Below, one piece after another: positions 1 through 8,751 of a stretch of 12,028 nt of DNA. Made by a program: the position numbers and the translations under genes. The DNA comes from Hyphochytrium catenoides (taxonomy: Eukaryota > Sar > Hyphochytriomycetes > Hyphochytriales > Hyphochytriaceae): contig FLMG01001569.1 of assembly GCA_900088475.1 (NCBI GenBank), positions 4,344 to 16,371 on the forward strand, written 5' to 3'. The notes below the pieces were generated by a model, which was not told the origin of the DNA, did not search any database, and saw nothing but the letters and a program-made list of their open reading frames with translations. Within the stretch, counting starts at the first letter, position 1. Each line of letters begins with the position of its first letter.

Positions 1-2
1 CC

Positions 3-1529
3 GGCCAGATGCAGCAGCTCTCTGCCACGCCTCGTAGAGATCCTGCTCCCAACTCCGTGACTTTGGCACCTCTTCGGTCCCCTCGAACCCAGTCAGCGCC
101 CGCAAGCACTCCCGCTGCTCCTACTCCTCCCGCAGTTAGCGCCACATCTGGCCCCGGAGTTACTCCAGATGGGCCAGACGCTTCCTCCGAAGCTCAGAGC
201 TCGACCTCAGCACCGGTACCAGACTTGCCAGCAGCAATGGCTTTCCTACCTGTACCTACCGGTCCCACAATGAAGGAGAAGGAGACAGCTTACTCTCAGC
301 ACATGCGCTTGACGGCCAAGAAGTGCTCGACCTTCCTCTTTGAGCTACGCCGCCTCCTCATCCTTCATTCCACACTGCTCTTCGCCAACCTGCGGACCTC
401 GAAGGTGGACTTTGATCAGCTCTGTCAAGAAGGATTATTGAAAGAGACAGAAAAAAAGGAGTTCCTCATGTGGGCGGAAAGGCCATGGCCTGACCACGTC
501 TCCAAGGAGGCTCTGGCTCACGCGCCACCAAAGTCGCTCTTGGTACAGCTCGAGTCGTATCTCCGTCGCTTGGTCTCTCGACAACAGCATTGCGGCGTTC
601 TCCTCCCAGTTCAGACACCAGCGCTCATCGGCAAGGTTTCACAGCTATCGAACGATGTACAAGTTCTCCATTGCTTCTCGCATTATCCAATTCCCTTCTC
701 GTACGCTCAGTTTGAGAAGATTTTCCTCTTCATGTATCTCTCCCTGTATGCCATTGTGACCGTCGGCAAATCTGGCTACATGGCACCTGTGAGTCTGTTC
801 ATATGGAGTTTATTGTTGCTCGCCGCCGATGAGGTCGCCAATGAGATAGAGTGTCCATTTGGGACGGATCTGAACGACATTGATCTGGACTATCGATTGA
901 GCGTGAGTGAGCGAGAGATCCGTGTTCTCATCACGCAGCAACTTCAAGCCATTTCTTATCCGTCCTTTGGCTTCACAAACCTTGAAGAAACTCTCTCGAG
1001 CTTTGCTGCTCCCATGTGGAGCAAGGAAGAGGCAGCTCCACAGGAGGAAGCTCTGTCATCTTTGATGATGATGCTTCCTACAAGAATGGCCCTGGCGCCG
1101 CCATCGATGCTATATAATGCAAACTACATGGGACTGTTGAACGGTATCCAGACACATATTAAGAGTGCGGCCGCAGGTGTCGCCGAAGGTATAGTGGCAG
1201 GCGGCGAGGGTGTTGCTGGAGTCGTTATGGGAGCGAAGGCAAAGGTTCTTCCCGCCTTTACTTCGGCGTCATATTCTGCTTTCCTCCCAGGCAGGTTCTC
1301 TTTGCCATCATCGGCCGTGCACCCTCAGACCCACGAGGAGCATCTTCAGGGAGTGACGCAAAGCTATGCAACTGACGAAGCCGCTGGTCAACCCTTCGGG
1401 GACCAGAGTAGACAGGAATCAGCTCCAGGAGATACAGAAGACGTCAAAGGAGAGAGTGGGCAAGCAAAAGGAGGAAACATTACTCTTCCCCATCTTTCCT
1501 TCCATAAATCACCGTCTAGTCTTCAGTAG
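3..1529 (+). CDS. Bestrophin-family anion channel, 3' part (5' end outside the window)
   Basis: Bestrophins are pentameric membrane channels for chloride and bicarbonate. The frame is open from the left edge to TAG at 1527-1529. Counting from the ATG at position 9, residues 1-90 are Pro/Ser/Ala/Thr-rich. Residues 99-130 match the cytosolic helices of animal-type bestrophins (basic stretch, then LRRLLILHSTLLFANLR). Residues 225-232 (HYPIPFSY) lead into hydrophobic segments at about 236-256 and 258-274. The family signature follows: E279, PFG 283-285, D287, N289-D290 and D292-L293-D294. An Ala/Gly-rich stretch lies at about 376-413, then a polar tail. The first two membrane helices and the Arg-Trp-Trp motif expected before residue 99 are absent, so they should lie upstream. 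The ATG at 9 follows GCCAG, which resembles a splice acceptor, and no in-frame stop precedes it, so it is probably not the true start. The family call is firm; the 5' boundary is unknown. Confidence 0.88.
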   Translation, partial: GQMQQLSATPRRDPAPNSVTLAPLRSPRTQSAPASTPAAPTPPAVSATSGPGVTPDGPDASSEAQSSTSAPVPDLPAAMAFLPVPTGPTMKEKETAYSQHMRLTAKKCSTFLFELRRLLILHSTLLFANLRTSKVDFDQLCQEGLLKETEKKEFLMWAERPWPDHVSKEALAHAPPKSLLVQLESYLRRLVSRQQHCGVLLPVQTPALIGKVSQLSNDVQVLHCFSHYPIPFSYAQFEKIFLFMYLSLYAIVTVGKSGYMAPVSLFIWSLLLLAADEVANEIECPFGTDLNDIDLDYRLSVSEREIRVLITQQLQAISYPSFGFTNLEETLSSFAAPMWSKEEAAPQEEALSSLMMMLPTRMALAPPSMLYNANYMGLLNGIQTHIKSAAAGVAEGIVAGGEGVAGVVMGAKAKVLPAFTSASYSAFLPGRFSLPSSAVHPQTHEEHLQGVTQSYATDEAAGQPFGDQSRQESAPGDTEDVKGESGQAKGGNITLPHLSFHKSPSSLQ

Positions 1530-2598
1530 GTGCTGGACATGGATTTGGGGTGGCGGCACCACTACGCGGCATATACGCAATAGCAACATTCATGTGTAAG
1601 AGAGAGCATAACGAGTATATTATTCACCTAAGGGGCTAGGACCACGTCACTCATCATCATGCGTCTCGACTTCCCACAGTTGTATGCTGAGTGGCTAGTA
1701 GGGTGTGAGATATTCATTATTCCTTTATCCTGGCTGCTGCATCACCCTCTTTTTATATAACCTGCTCTCCAAAGGGGAGAGGTAGGACATGATGGCTAAT
1801 ACGACAATAAGACACAGGAGGCAGAGGTATAGCGAGGTCAGTCTACAAGCTCCAAAGAAAGCACAAGTAGGCAATCTCCTCTGGGCTTAAGTCTCAGCTC
1901 GTTTTGGTCCGCGGACGCACCATAAGCGAGGACCTTATGCCGCGAAGTTGGTCCTACTACTGCGGGAAGGAAGGACAGTAGTCACCCTAGAGGGGCATTA
2001 GAAGAGTACTCGCCACCACGTGACAACCACTGTTAACAACTGCCTGCGTATTACCCGTCATCCCTCTGCAATTGGGGGTCCATGTCCCTGCGTCGACGTC
2101 CCTCACTACTCCCGGACCTCTGTTTCTGCACAATTTCAGTTTTCCATGCTGCTGGTGGCCAGAGCCTGTCCTCTATTGTCCTCAGCAGTGCTGCAAACGT
2201 AGAAGGGTAATGGGTGGGGTTTAGTTCGCTTGTCTCGTCGTGATCCTCCTTGAGCCCACCATGAGCCATTAGGTGAAAATAAGAGCCTTCTATTCCCAGA
2301 AGACAAGAGCAGCGGTTGCCCAGTGTCACAAGAGACTTTCACCACAGCGCCATAGCGTTAGAACTTGGTCCGAATCAACTCACGCTGCTCGTCGTCTGCC
2401 TCCCTTCTTCACCCATCTAACTTTCTCTCGAACACCAGGGTCAAGACTGCTTATTCAACGTTTCTATTCACTCAGTGGTGGGGGCATCAGAGCTCCTTGA
2501 AGACCTAGGGACCATGATGTCTTGTCTCGTCTTCTTCCACCTTTCCGATCTTTTGTCTTACCTCGCCCCTCCCCAGAGCCCTCGAGAAGTATTTGCCT
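1530..2598. other. Intergenic, no gene recognised; includes bestrophin 3' flank
   Basis: This is the 3' flank of the bestrophin gene followed by unannotated sequence. I see no AATAAA on the plus strand near the stop; the closest variant is AATAAG near 1805. Open stretches here are under 95 codons, overlap one another on opposite strands and show no family motif. Confidence 0.5.
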
Positions 2599-4770
2599 TT
2601 ATCGCTGCGTCTCCCTCCCACACATTGCGGTCAATAAGGCCATGACCATGATGGTTACTTGCGGGCATTGACGGGGAGGCAACCCTTCAATGTGTAATTT
2701 CTTGCACGAACAACTCAAGAGTTCACTCAGCCTCATGTCCTTTCTAAGTGAGGAAGCGCGGGATGATTCACGTTGAAGAACAGCCACTGACCATAGAAGG
2801 AATGCGATGAAGCCTAGATAAACATCAGGAAGCCCTCCGACTGAGCTTCCAATGGGAGCAGGTAATAATGACAAGATGGTCTTCTGAAGACCTCGCTGTC
2901 AGCAGCAGACGTATAGTTCCTTGAACGCTGTGCGTCGACCGATAGCGATGGAGAACACAGCGAAATAGAAGGCGCCCACAAAGCAGTGAGGCCAGCAAAA
3001 AGCCATACCTAGAGGACAAGGGACTAAAGCACCTAGTAGACCGTGTAGCGGGGCTCTCAGGCGAGGCTCAGAGAACTATAAAGAAGAGAGGGGCGAATGG
3101 CTACAGGCCGAAAGCCTGTCATTTAGACGGCCAAGCACAGTTGCCTGAGAAGGGGATAGATCACGACGAGAGGACAGAGAGGGCGATGATCACGGCAGGA
3201 CAAACTCCTACGACAAAGTGGCCCAGGCCGCGCAGAGGTTGAAGCAGGCCAACGAGAGCCAGAGCACGCCGACCCAGTCAGACAGAGCCTCAATCACCTC
3301 GGAGATGCGCCTGGTGCTATCAAAGGGAACACGCATAACTATCCAGCGTCGGCATAGAGGATGCAAAGCCATGCAAGACAGCGGCAGATGCCATGCATAC
3401 TTACTCTTGCATGGCTTTCAATGCTCTATCGCGGCGATGTACAAGGCATTGAATGGATTTAGCAGTGACAGAGAAGAGGCACCAGGCTAGTCCGGACGGA
3501 GTATAGCCCCTGCACAAATAGCACGACAGCAGAGGCGATACACGAAGAAGAGCTTAACCGAACAGCATAGGAGGAGACAACAGAGGCAAGAGAACCACGG
3601 CGCACCAACAAAAGTGAATGTGCGGAGAGCAAGAAGTGCCGCCTCAACAGCCATCAGCGCAACCAGAAGAGGGACGTACGACGGATTGGAAAGGAAGAAG
3701 AGAGGAAGTGACCCTTTGGAGAAGAACCATGGAACAGCTGCTCGTCAACGCAGCAGACAATAACTTCAAGCAGCGACATGAGGGACAGACCGCCGCATAA
3801 GGGACTTCTTTCAATTGCAGAACGGAGCACAACAAGAACCGCTAGAGCACGGCCTTGTTCCCCAGCCGCAGCTTCTGCAAGATGTTTCGATGTACTTAGA
3901 CTAGAGGTAGGGGCACTACTCCTAGGAACGTACCATCACTCACTAGTAGAAAGGAAAGCTCAGAACGACCTGAGAGAGGGAGAGATTGGGGAGAGGAGAG
4001 GTGCGAGAGGCCAGGTGAGTCTGACGCACCATAAAGAGCCTAAGGCGGCGTACTCTCCCTCTAGTGCGGCGTGAATGTAACCTCATTGTAGGCCTCACCA
4101 GCCATACCGCCACAAATAAGAGTAAGGAAAACATAGGGAAGCTTGCCGTCATGGAAGTAAGGCAGCTTTTAATTGACAGACAAAGGTTAGAAGGACGGCC
4201 ACCGCCAACTTCAAAGAAAGCATCGTAATCTCCAAAGAGCAGACACTGCCCAAGCACATAGAAGAGAAGGATCGTTGTTATGCCCACCACATGACCGACT
4301 AACCGCCACCCTGCTGCGGGATGTAGCTCTTATCATATGAAGCTTCTTTCTCGTTCCTTTCTTCGGACAGGAGGGTTGCCGCGTGGCTGTACAACTCCTA
4401 AAAAATAGTTAGCCTCTCATTTGACAGAAGGAGTCGATAGAACAACAGACGTGAGGGAGGAGATGTATAGGTATAAACAAGAAATCTTATGCTCGTCGCG
4501 TGTAGCTTGTGTTTGCCTGCATTTAACTTGGACCTGGCCATCGTTGGAGGGATGTCAAAGTAAAGCCATGAAGGTATCATCTGGATTATCATTGTAGCGA
4601 GTTTCCAGTCTTGTCCGAATCAGTGATGATGGCGAATAGAGGTTCGTGAAGGCTCCTGCCAGGACTACTGAGCTGGTGCCATCCTTTCGCAAGGAGGAGG
4701 TAGATCTTCCCGCTGTTTCTAAACATATAGGCAAAGGTTGCTCGGTCGTCAGTTCAAGAGAGAACACCTG
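2599..4770. other. Unresolved region; hydrophobic minus-strand open stretches, no assembled gene
   Basis: On the minus strand one frame from about 3083 down to 2599 has a single TGA (near 2903) in about 160 codons and contains hydrophobic runs (FVGAFYFAVFSIAIG; DVYLGFIAFLLWSVAVL). A separate 42-codon ATG frame at 3336-3208 is also hydrophobic, and other short hydrophobic or protein-like stretches lie near 4760-4580 and 4290-4070. Some are bordered by acceptor- or donor-like sites, such as a pyrimidine tract with TATAG just before 3083 and GTAAGT near 3404. I could not join them in frame, and no family motif is certain. Stretches of this length occur by chance in DNA of this composition, so this is a flagged possibility and not a gene call. 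Confidence 0.2.
3365..3418. repeat. Perfect 14-bp inverted repeat with 26-nt spacer
   Basis: The arm aaagccatgcaaga (3365-3378) is the exact reverse complement of tcttgcatggcttt (3405-3418). RNA from either strand could form a 14-bp stem. The loop contains a further ATGCAT palindrome. It lies in sequence with no recognised gene, and nothing shows its role. Confidence 0.75.
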
Positions 4771-6007
4771 ATAAGAGAAGAGCTTCTGCGGGTGGTCTAC
4801 GCGCTACGACTGGGATATCTAGTAGTACGACCAGCAAACGGATTGTCGCCTTGCCACACCACCAACGACAATCTCACCAGGCTGATGCAGATCATTCACA
4901 GCCGCCTTCCCCTTCCCCTTCATTCCTCTTGCACTTGTGGAGTGAGAAGAGTGTCGTCATAACTCCTGCTTGCCCTCCTGATGAAGGTCATCTCATTCCT
5001 CTCCTCGTGTCCCTAAGAGTTTTCGGCCATCGGTCCGTCATCCTGCAGTCCCAACGTTAGCGAGCGGATCATACGTCTAAATGCCTTAGAGACTCAATTT
5101 TAGCAGAGGAGGCAAGGGTTCCTTGTTGAGGAACTGTCCTGTTAGATCCTTATAGCCCTCTGGAGTTCACGGGCCTTTTTATCTTACCACAACCACTATG
5201 CCGAAAGAGGAATAAGTCCAGGTAGGTCTCAGGGCATTCTTCACTGCGCTGAGGATGATTGGGCCCGCGGACCGTCGGCAAGGTGCCAAGGGTTACGTAC
5301 CGCCAAGTCAAAAGGACGTTCCTGTGCCTCGAAGAAGAGTCCTTGCATAATCTCTCTGATCGAAGAAGATTAGTGTACCTTTGACTAGCCCTTACTTTTT
5401 TTGACAAGCCCTTAGGACATCTGCAGGAGCATTCACCATTAACGCCATCCTTCCTGCGATCATGCTGACATGAAGCCACTGATCCTCGATCTCCACTTTC
5501 TTCGGGTTGAACCTCTTCTGTGATCTGCTACCGGTTTAGGCGTCGGTCTGAGGAAGGGAAGAAAGAGGTTCCAGCTAGTGTCTTGGAACTCTCTCAAACT
5601 TCTTTCCGCGATCTTGTTGCTCTGTTTAGAGTAGTCGTCTTCTGACCCTGCTGCTGCTTCCTCCGGCCCAACTCCGTCTCGCTCTAGATTCCTCTCTCCA
5701 TCCCTGCAGAAGAGCACATATTATGGCGTTCGTTCATTGGGGTCTTCTATTGATGAGCGGAATTCTCCCATGATGATCTAGAGGCCCCTCGAAGGTTAGT
5801 CGCAGGGAGCTGAAACAAAAATCAGAACATTAAGGGTTCATCATCGGCAGAGTACCTGTGCTATACTGATAACTCGCTTCTGCGTGGCATTAAGCCTTTC
5901 CAAAAGTATTCTATGATTGCGAAGAATGTCTCTGCGGCTCCGCGGAGCCAAGAGCCTAAGAGCGGGAGCACTACGGGGGTGTAATATGAGAGTCTGATGC
6001 AGATCTC

Positions 6008-6037
6008 GAGAGAGTGAGAGAGAGAGAGAAAAAAAGG
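6008..6037. repeat. GA/CT microsatellite
   Basis: An imperfect (GA)n run ends in an A tract. It is a simple repeat with full purine/pyrimidine strand asymmetry. Confidence 0.85.
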
Positions 6038-6183
6038 TGCTCTGTCTGTACCTTGGCTGGCCAGGCCGCAGTTCAGATAAGCACCACGCAAAGGAAGACT
6101 TCGCGGGAACACACGCAAGTAGCAAAGGGTCTTCTACTCCAGAAAGAAGTTTATTAACTGAGATATAGAGGGTGAGAGGGAGC

Positions 6184-6199
6184 CTCTCTTGCAAGAGAG
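6184..6199. repeat. 16-bp perfect palindrome, partly repeated at 6233-6244
   Basis: ctctcttgcaagagag equals its own reverse complement. The 12-base part cttgcaagagag recurs at 6233-6244, 45 bp further on. It could be a binding site or a small rearranged repeat; the sequence does not say which. Confidence 0.7.
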
Positions 6200-6388
6200 T
6201 CAGTCTACCTGAATGCAAAGATAAAAGAGTAACTTGCAAGAGAGGTAGTGTCAACAGGCTATTCTAATAAGATCAAAAGAGAAAGAGAGAAGAAAGGGAA
6301 AAGGAAGAGAGCATCCTTCGTCACAGCCATTCGTTGCTGACTCTAGTCGGGACTACCCGTCCTGAGAGTACTCTCAAAACTCAGCTGG

Positions 6389-7304
6389 TTAGCAGCCGTC
6401 TGAGGAGATATACATATAACAGGCACCGCCAGAACCAAGGTAGGCCGGGATCGCTAAGGAAGCGGCAGACGCAAGGCCCAGGCCACCCAAGCGGACGGGA
6501 AGGATAGCTTGTTGCCAAACCAGGTCCGATACCGAAGGAAGACCCAACAATCGAGCAAGGAAGCCACGTAGGCGGATAGCAAACAACTGAGAACACATAG
6601 AATCCAACTGAAAAGGAGGACAACCACGTAGCAAATGATTGATCTTGGCAAACCAAAGACAACCTCGGAAGAGACAAAGTTGGATCTGAGGAGAGGACAC
6701 AAGACTGAGCTTGGCGTCTACTTCATCTAAACGAGAGAGGACAGAGGAGGCATAAGAGGAGACAAACGGGCAGAACCAATGGGTATACCTAAAAGTTCCA
6801 CACCATCTACTCCCACTAGACGAGAGACCGCCGCAGGAAAAGCGGGAAGACGCGCAACAAGATCCATACTGGGCCACCAAAGCTCACATTTGCCAAGGTT
6901 GAGCTCCAAGCCAATGCGTGGGCCACGGTCCTGAAGGATAGCCAGGGCCGCAGCGACATCATCTACAGAGCCAATAAGAGTGCCATCATCAAGGTACCAC
7001 CACGTGGAGGTCCAACGAAGGAAGGGACGCAGCAATCTCAGGGACAATGGGGTGGAGGGCTAAGGCGAAGAGCAAAGGACCTAAAGGGTCGCCTTGCTGG
7101 ACACCGCAAGGAACTTGCGAGCAAGTCAGAGCCATGGAACAGGTGGGACGGGGTGGAGTAGCAGTAGGTAACGCAAGGGAGAAGAGACGGAAAATGCTCG
7201 CGGACACCGTCCAAGATGGCCGAACGGTGTACCGAGTTGAACGCATTCTTGAAGTCAACCTTCAACATGACCTTATCCTCGTTGTCCCCAAAATCGGTGT
7301 ATAA
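6389..7304 (-). pseudogene. Non-LTR (LINE-type) reverse transcriptase, 5'-truncated and frameshifted relic
   Basis: The minus strand carries the ordered core of a LINE-type reverse transcriptase in three frames. Motif A (KVDFKNAFNSVHR) is at about 7262-7224. The next frame has GVQQGDPLGPLLFALALHP at 7105-7049. A third has the catalytic YLDDG at 6996-6982 and GIPIG at 6789-6775. A further shift leads into the thumb/connection region, with the conserved LPVRLGGLGL segment and AYLGS at about 6500-6431, before a stop at 6389. At least three frame changes are needed, around 7110-7140, 7000 and 6780. Similarity begins abruptly near 7304, so the upstream part of the polyprotein and the fingers are missing. 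The C-terminal region expected after LGGLGL is also absent. The copy cannot encode active enzyme. The family call rests on motif order and spacing. Confidence 0.87.
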
Positions 7305-7872
7305 AAAAAGGGTCCAGTGCGGGATTAAAATTCCTGGAAACTCTTTTTTACTATCCAGGTGGGCTCCTTCTGCACCCTTTCTTGCTGCTTTTCACTCTTC
7401 TACTGCAATCTCTTCTTCTTCGTCTTCTCCTTCGTCTCTTATTTTTTCTCATCATGTTACCACTGCCCCTGCTGCTGCTATAAATTCTCCACCTGCTGTC
7501 GCTCCTCCACCAGAGGAGAATCAAGGATTTTTTGTCTCGCGCATTATTGGTGAGAACGAGGAATCCGCCGCTTCTTCTCCGTCGGTATTCCCGCCGCCAC
7601 ACCCGCCGCCTCCATCTGAGGATCTTCACAGGCCGCCCTTGGTGGCCGGGTGAGCTCCCTCATGCTCCCTTCCTTTTTCTCCCTTTCTTCTGGCCTTCTA
7701 CTCGTCTCTCTTGTTTCTCTTGGTTCTAGTGGTGCATATTACATGTTTGTCTTCCTTCCTCTTTTATTAAAACAGTAGTCGACGAGTTACTCCTTTAAAT
7801 ATTTTCTCGTAAATAAAGGCCATCTTTGAAAAAAACTCCACTGATTTCTATCACTACTTAACCGACTAACCT
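7305..7872. other. Pyrimidine-rich low-complexity spacer; possible plus-strand coding remnant
   Basis: The plus strand from about 7366 to 7735 is strongly C/T-rich. One plus frame is open to TGA at 7651-7653 and reads as Ser-rich, then Ala/Pro-rich, then a mixed segment (SRIIGENEESAASS) and a polyproline stretch. It has no recognised domain, and its open frame reaches upstream only by running antisense through the reverse transcriptase relic, so its ATG is not credible. An AATAAA lies at 7812-7817, followed by an A run near 7830, which would fit the 3' end of a plus-strand transcript or retrocopy. Codons ending in T are common here, unlike in the bestrophin gene. Confidence 0.3.
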
Positions 7873-7963
7873 AGAAGAAGAAGAAAGTAAAGAAGAAGAA
7901 AATGAAGAAGAAGTGGAAGAAGAAGAAAATGAAGAAGAAGTGGAAGAAGAAGAGAAGAAGAGC
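7873..7963. repeat. GAA-rich minisatellite, 27-bp period
   Basis: Almost pure purine tract on the plus strand. A 27-bp unit beginning aatgaagaagaagtgg starts at 7901 and again at 7928, set within shorter GAA repeats. A plus frame would read as Glu-rich, but it is bounded by close stops and has no start codon. Confidence 0.85.
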
Positions 7964-7965
7964 TA

Positions 7966-8470
7966 AGAAGCCTTAGGCTCTTCCATCGTCTCAGCTCGAC
8001 CTGCTCCCTGCTCATCATCAGTAAAAGAAGAATCATAGTTGATTTTCTCAGCAATGATGAGCGGAGAAGAAGGAGGAGGAGGAGGAGGTGAACCACCAAC
8101 AATCATGTCATCACCGTCGAGCTCAGCCGTCGCGAGACAAGCAAGAGAAGGGTCCAACTATTCAGGAGGAATACGCTTCAAAATCTGAAGCGCATTTTCC
8201 TCATGAATTGCCATAGAGACTCTCGTGTGAAGGCGTAAAACCATGGCTAACCGGGACCACTGACCAAGATCGTTGCCGAGAAGCATTAAGAGCAGAGCGA
8301 TCACATTGAAGTGTCACCAGATTGCTTACGCAATCAACGACACCCGGCATAGCACCGCCAAAGGACTCCCAAACCAGTGGAACAAATTGCAGCCCTACCG
8401 CACGGCAAGGTGCCTCATACTTCTTCAGCTTTGCCTTTTCAGACAAACGACCTTGCAATAATAAAAAAAT
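7966..8470 (-). pseudogene. Retrotransposon polyprotein C-terminal fragment (second, separate piece)
   Basis: One minus frame from about 8450 reads KLKKYEAPC, then GLQFVPLVWESFGG (about 8396-8354). This KY...C...F.PLV.E..GG pattern is one I associate with the C-terminal domain that follows the reverse transcriptase in this class of non-LTR elements. Near 8284 the frame changes, and the similarity continues as a Leu/Arg-rich helical segment ending at TAG (8158-8160). The same frame then stays open to about 7963 with a PPPPPP run and acidic residues, so that TAG is either the natural end or a nonsense mutation. In the direction of transcription this piece comes before the reverse transcriptase relic at 7304-6389, the reverse of the expected order, so it is probably a different copy or a rearranged one. 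It begins next to an AT-rich stretch (8451-8580). Confidence 0.55.
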
Positions 8471-8537
8471 TATAAAAGATAAAGTTTCGTTTACAGTGCC
8501 CGGGTGCAATTGCTCTTATAAATCCAACCTATATACT

Positions 8538-8543
8538 TTTATT
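8538..8543 (-). terminator. AATAAA polyadenylation signal of the serine protease gene
   Basis: A consensus AATAAA on the minus strand lies about 210 nt after the protease stop codon, in locally AT-rich sequence. Distance and orientation suit the 3' end of that transcript. The assignment is by position only. Confidence 0.5.
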
Positions 8544-8751
8544 GAAAAAGAGAATATAATCCAAAGGCTTATTGTTGCGTAGATGCGCCTTACACATGGC
8601 TCATCATGGCACCTGCCATTCCTTGGCTCCTGCAGCAGCAACTCCTCTTATGACGTCCATGTTCCTTTCTTTCGTCCATCGCAACGTCCGCACATCCTTC
8701 TTGTTGGCGTTGCCGTTAACAGGCTAGACCCTGGCATCCATGGTAGTCTGT

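Larger units (their letters stand above)
4771..6388. other. Intergenic, no gene recognised
   Basis: There are several open stretches of 60-137 codons on both strands, with no recognisable domain and with overlapping alternatives. The minus frame at 6254-5841 runs through the GA microsatellite and is best read as chance. Donor-like GTAAGA (minus strand, near 5195) and GTGAGA (near 4880) occur, but no exon chain could be built around them. Next to the retroelement end, gagagtactctc at 6364-6375 is a 12-bp palindrome. Confidence 0.4.

Noticed and set aside
1366-1599. 77-codon plus frame overlapping the bestrophin end
   Set aside because: It overlaps the established frame and carries no motif.
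3218-3490. 90-codon plus-strand frame, Gln/Ser-rich at its start
   Set aside because: No family match, and a hydrophobic minus frame overlaps it; neither can be preferred from sequence alone.
4738-4962. 74-codon plus frame that first looked like a retroelement polyprotein piece
   Set aside because: No integrase, protease or reverse transcriptase motif could be found in it or its neighbouring frames.
5841-6254. 137-codon minus-strand frame
   Set aside because: It runs through the GA microsatellite, has an alternative frame over the same bases and shows no domain.
7047-7304. Plus-strand open frame of 85 codons
   Set aside because: It is antisense to the reverse transcriptase motifs A and B (7262-7049) and has no similarity of its own.
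6389-7304. Bacterial retron, group II intron or diversity-generating reverse transcriptase
   Set aside because: The motif set (GVQQGDPLGPLLF, YLDDG, LGGLGL) and the spliceosomal introns next door point to a eukaryotic non-LTR element; no template repeat or catalytic intron RNA is seen.
7351-7629. Minus-strand frame with long Arg runs
   Set aside because: The Arg runs come from C/T-rich DNA read on the opposite strand; composition alone explains them.
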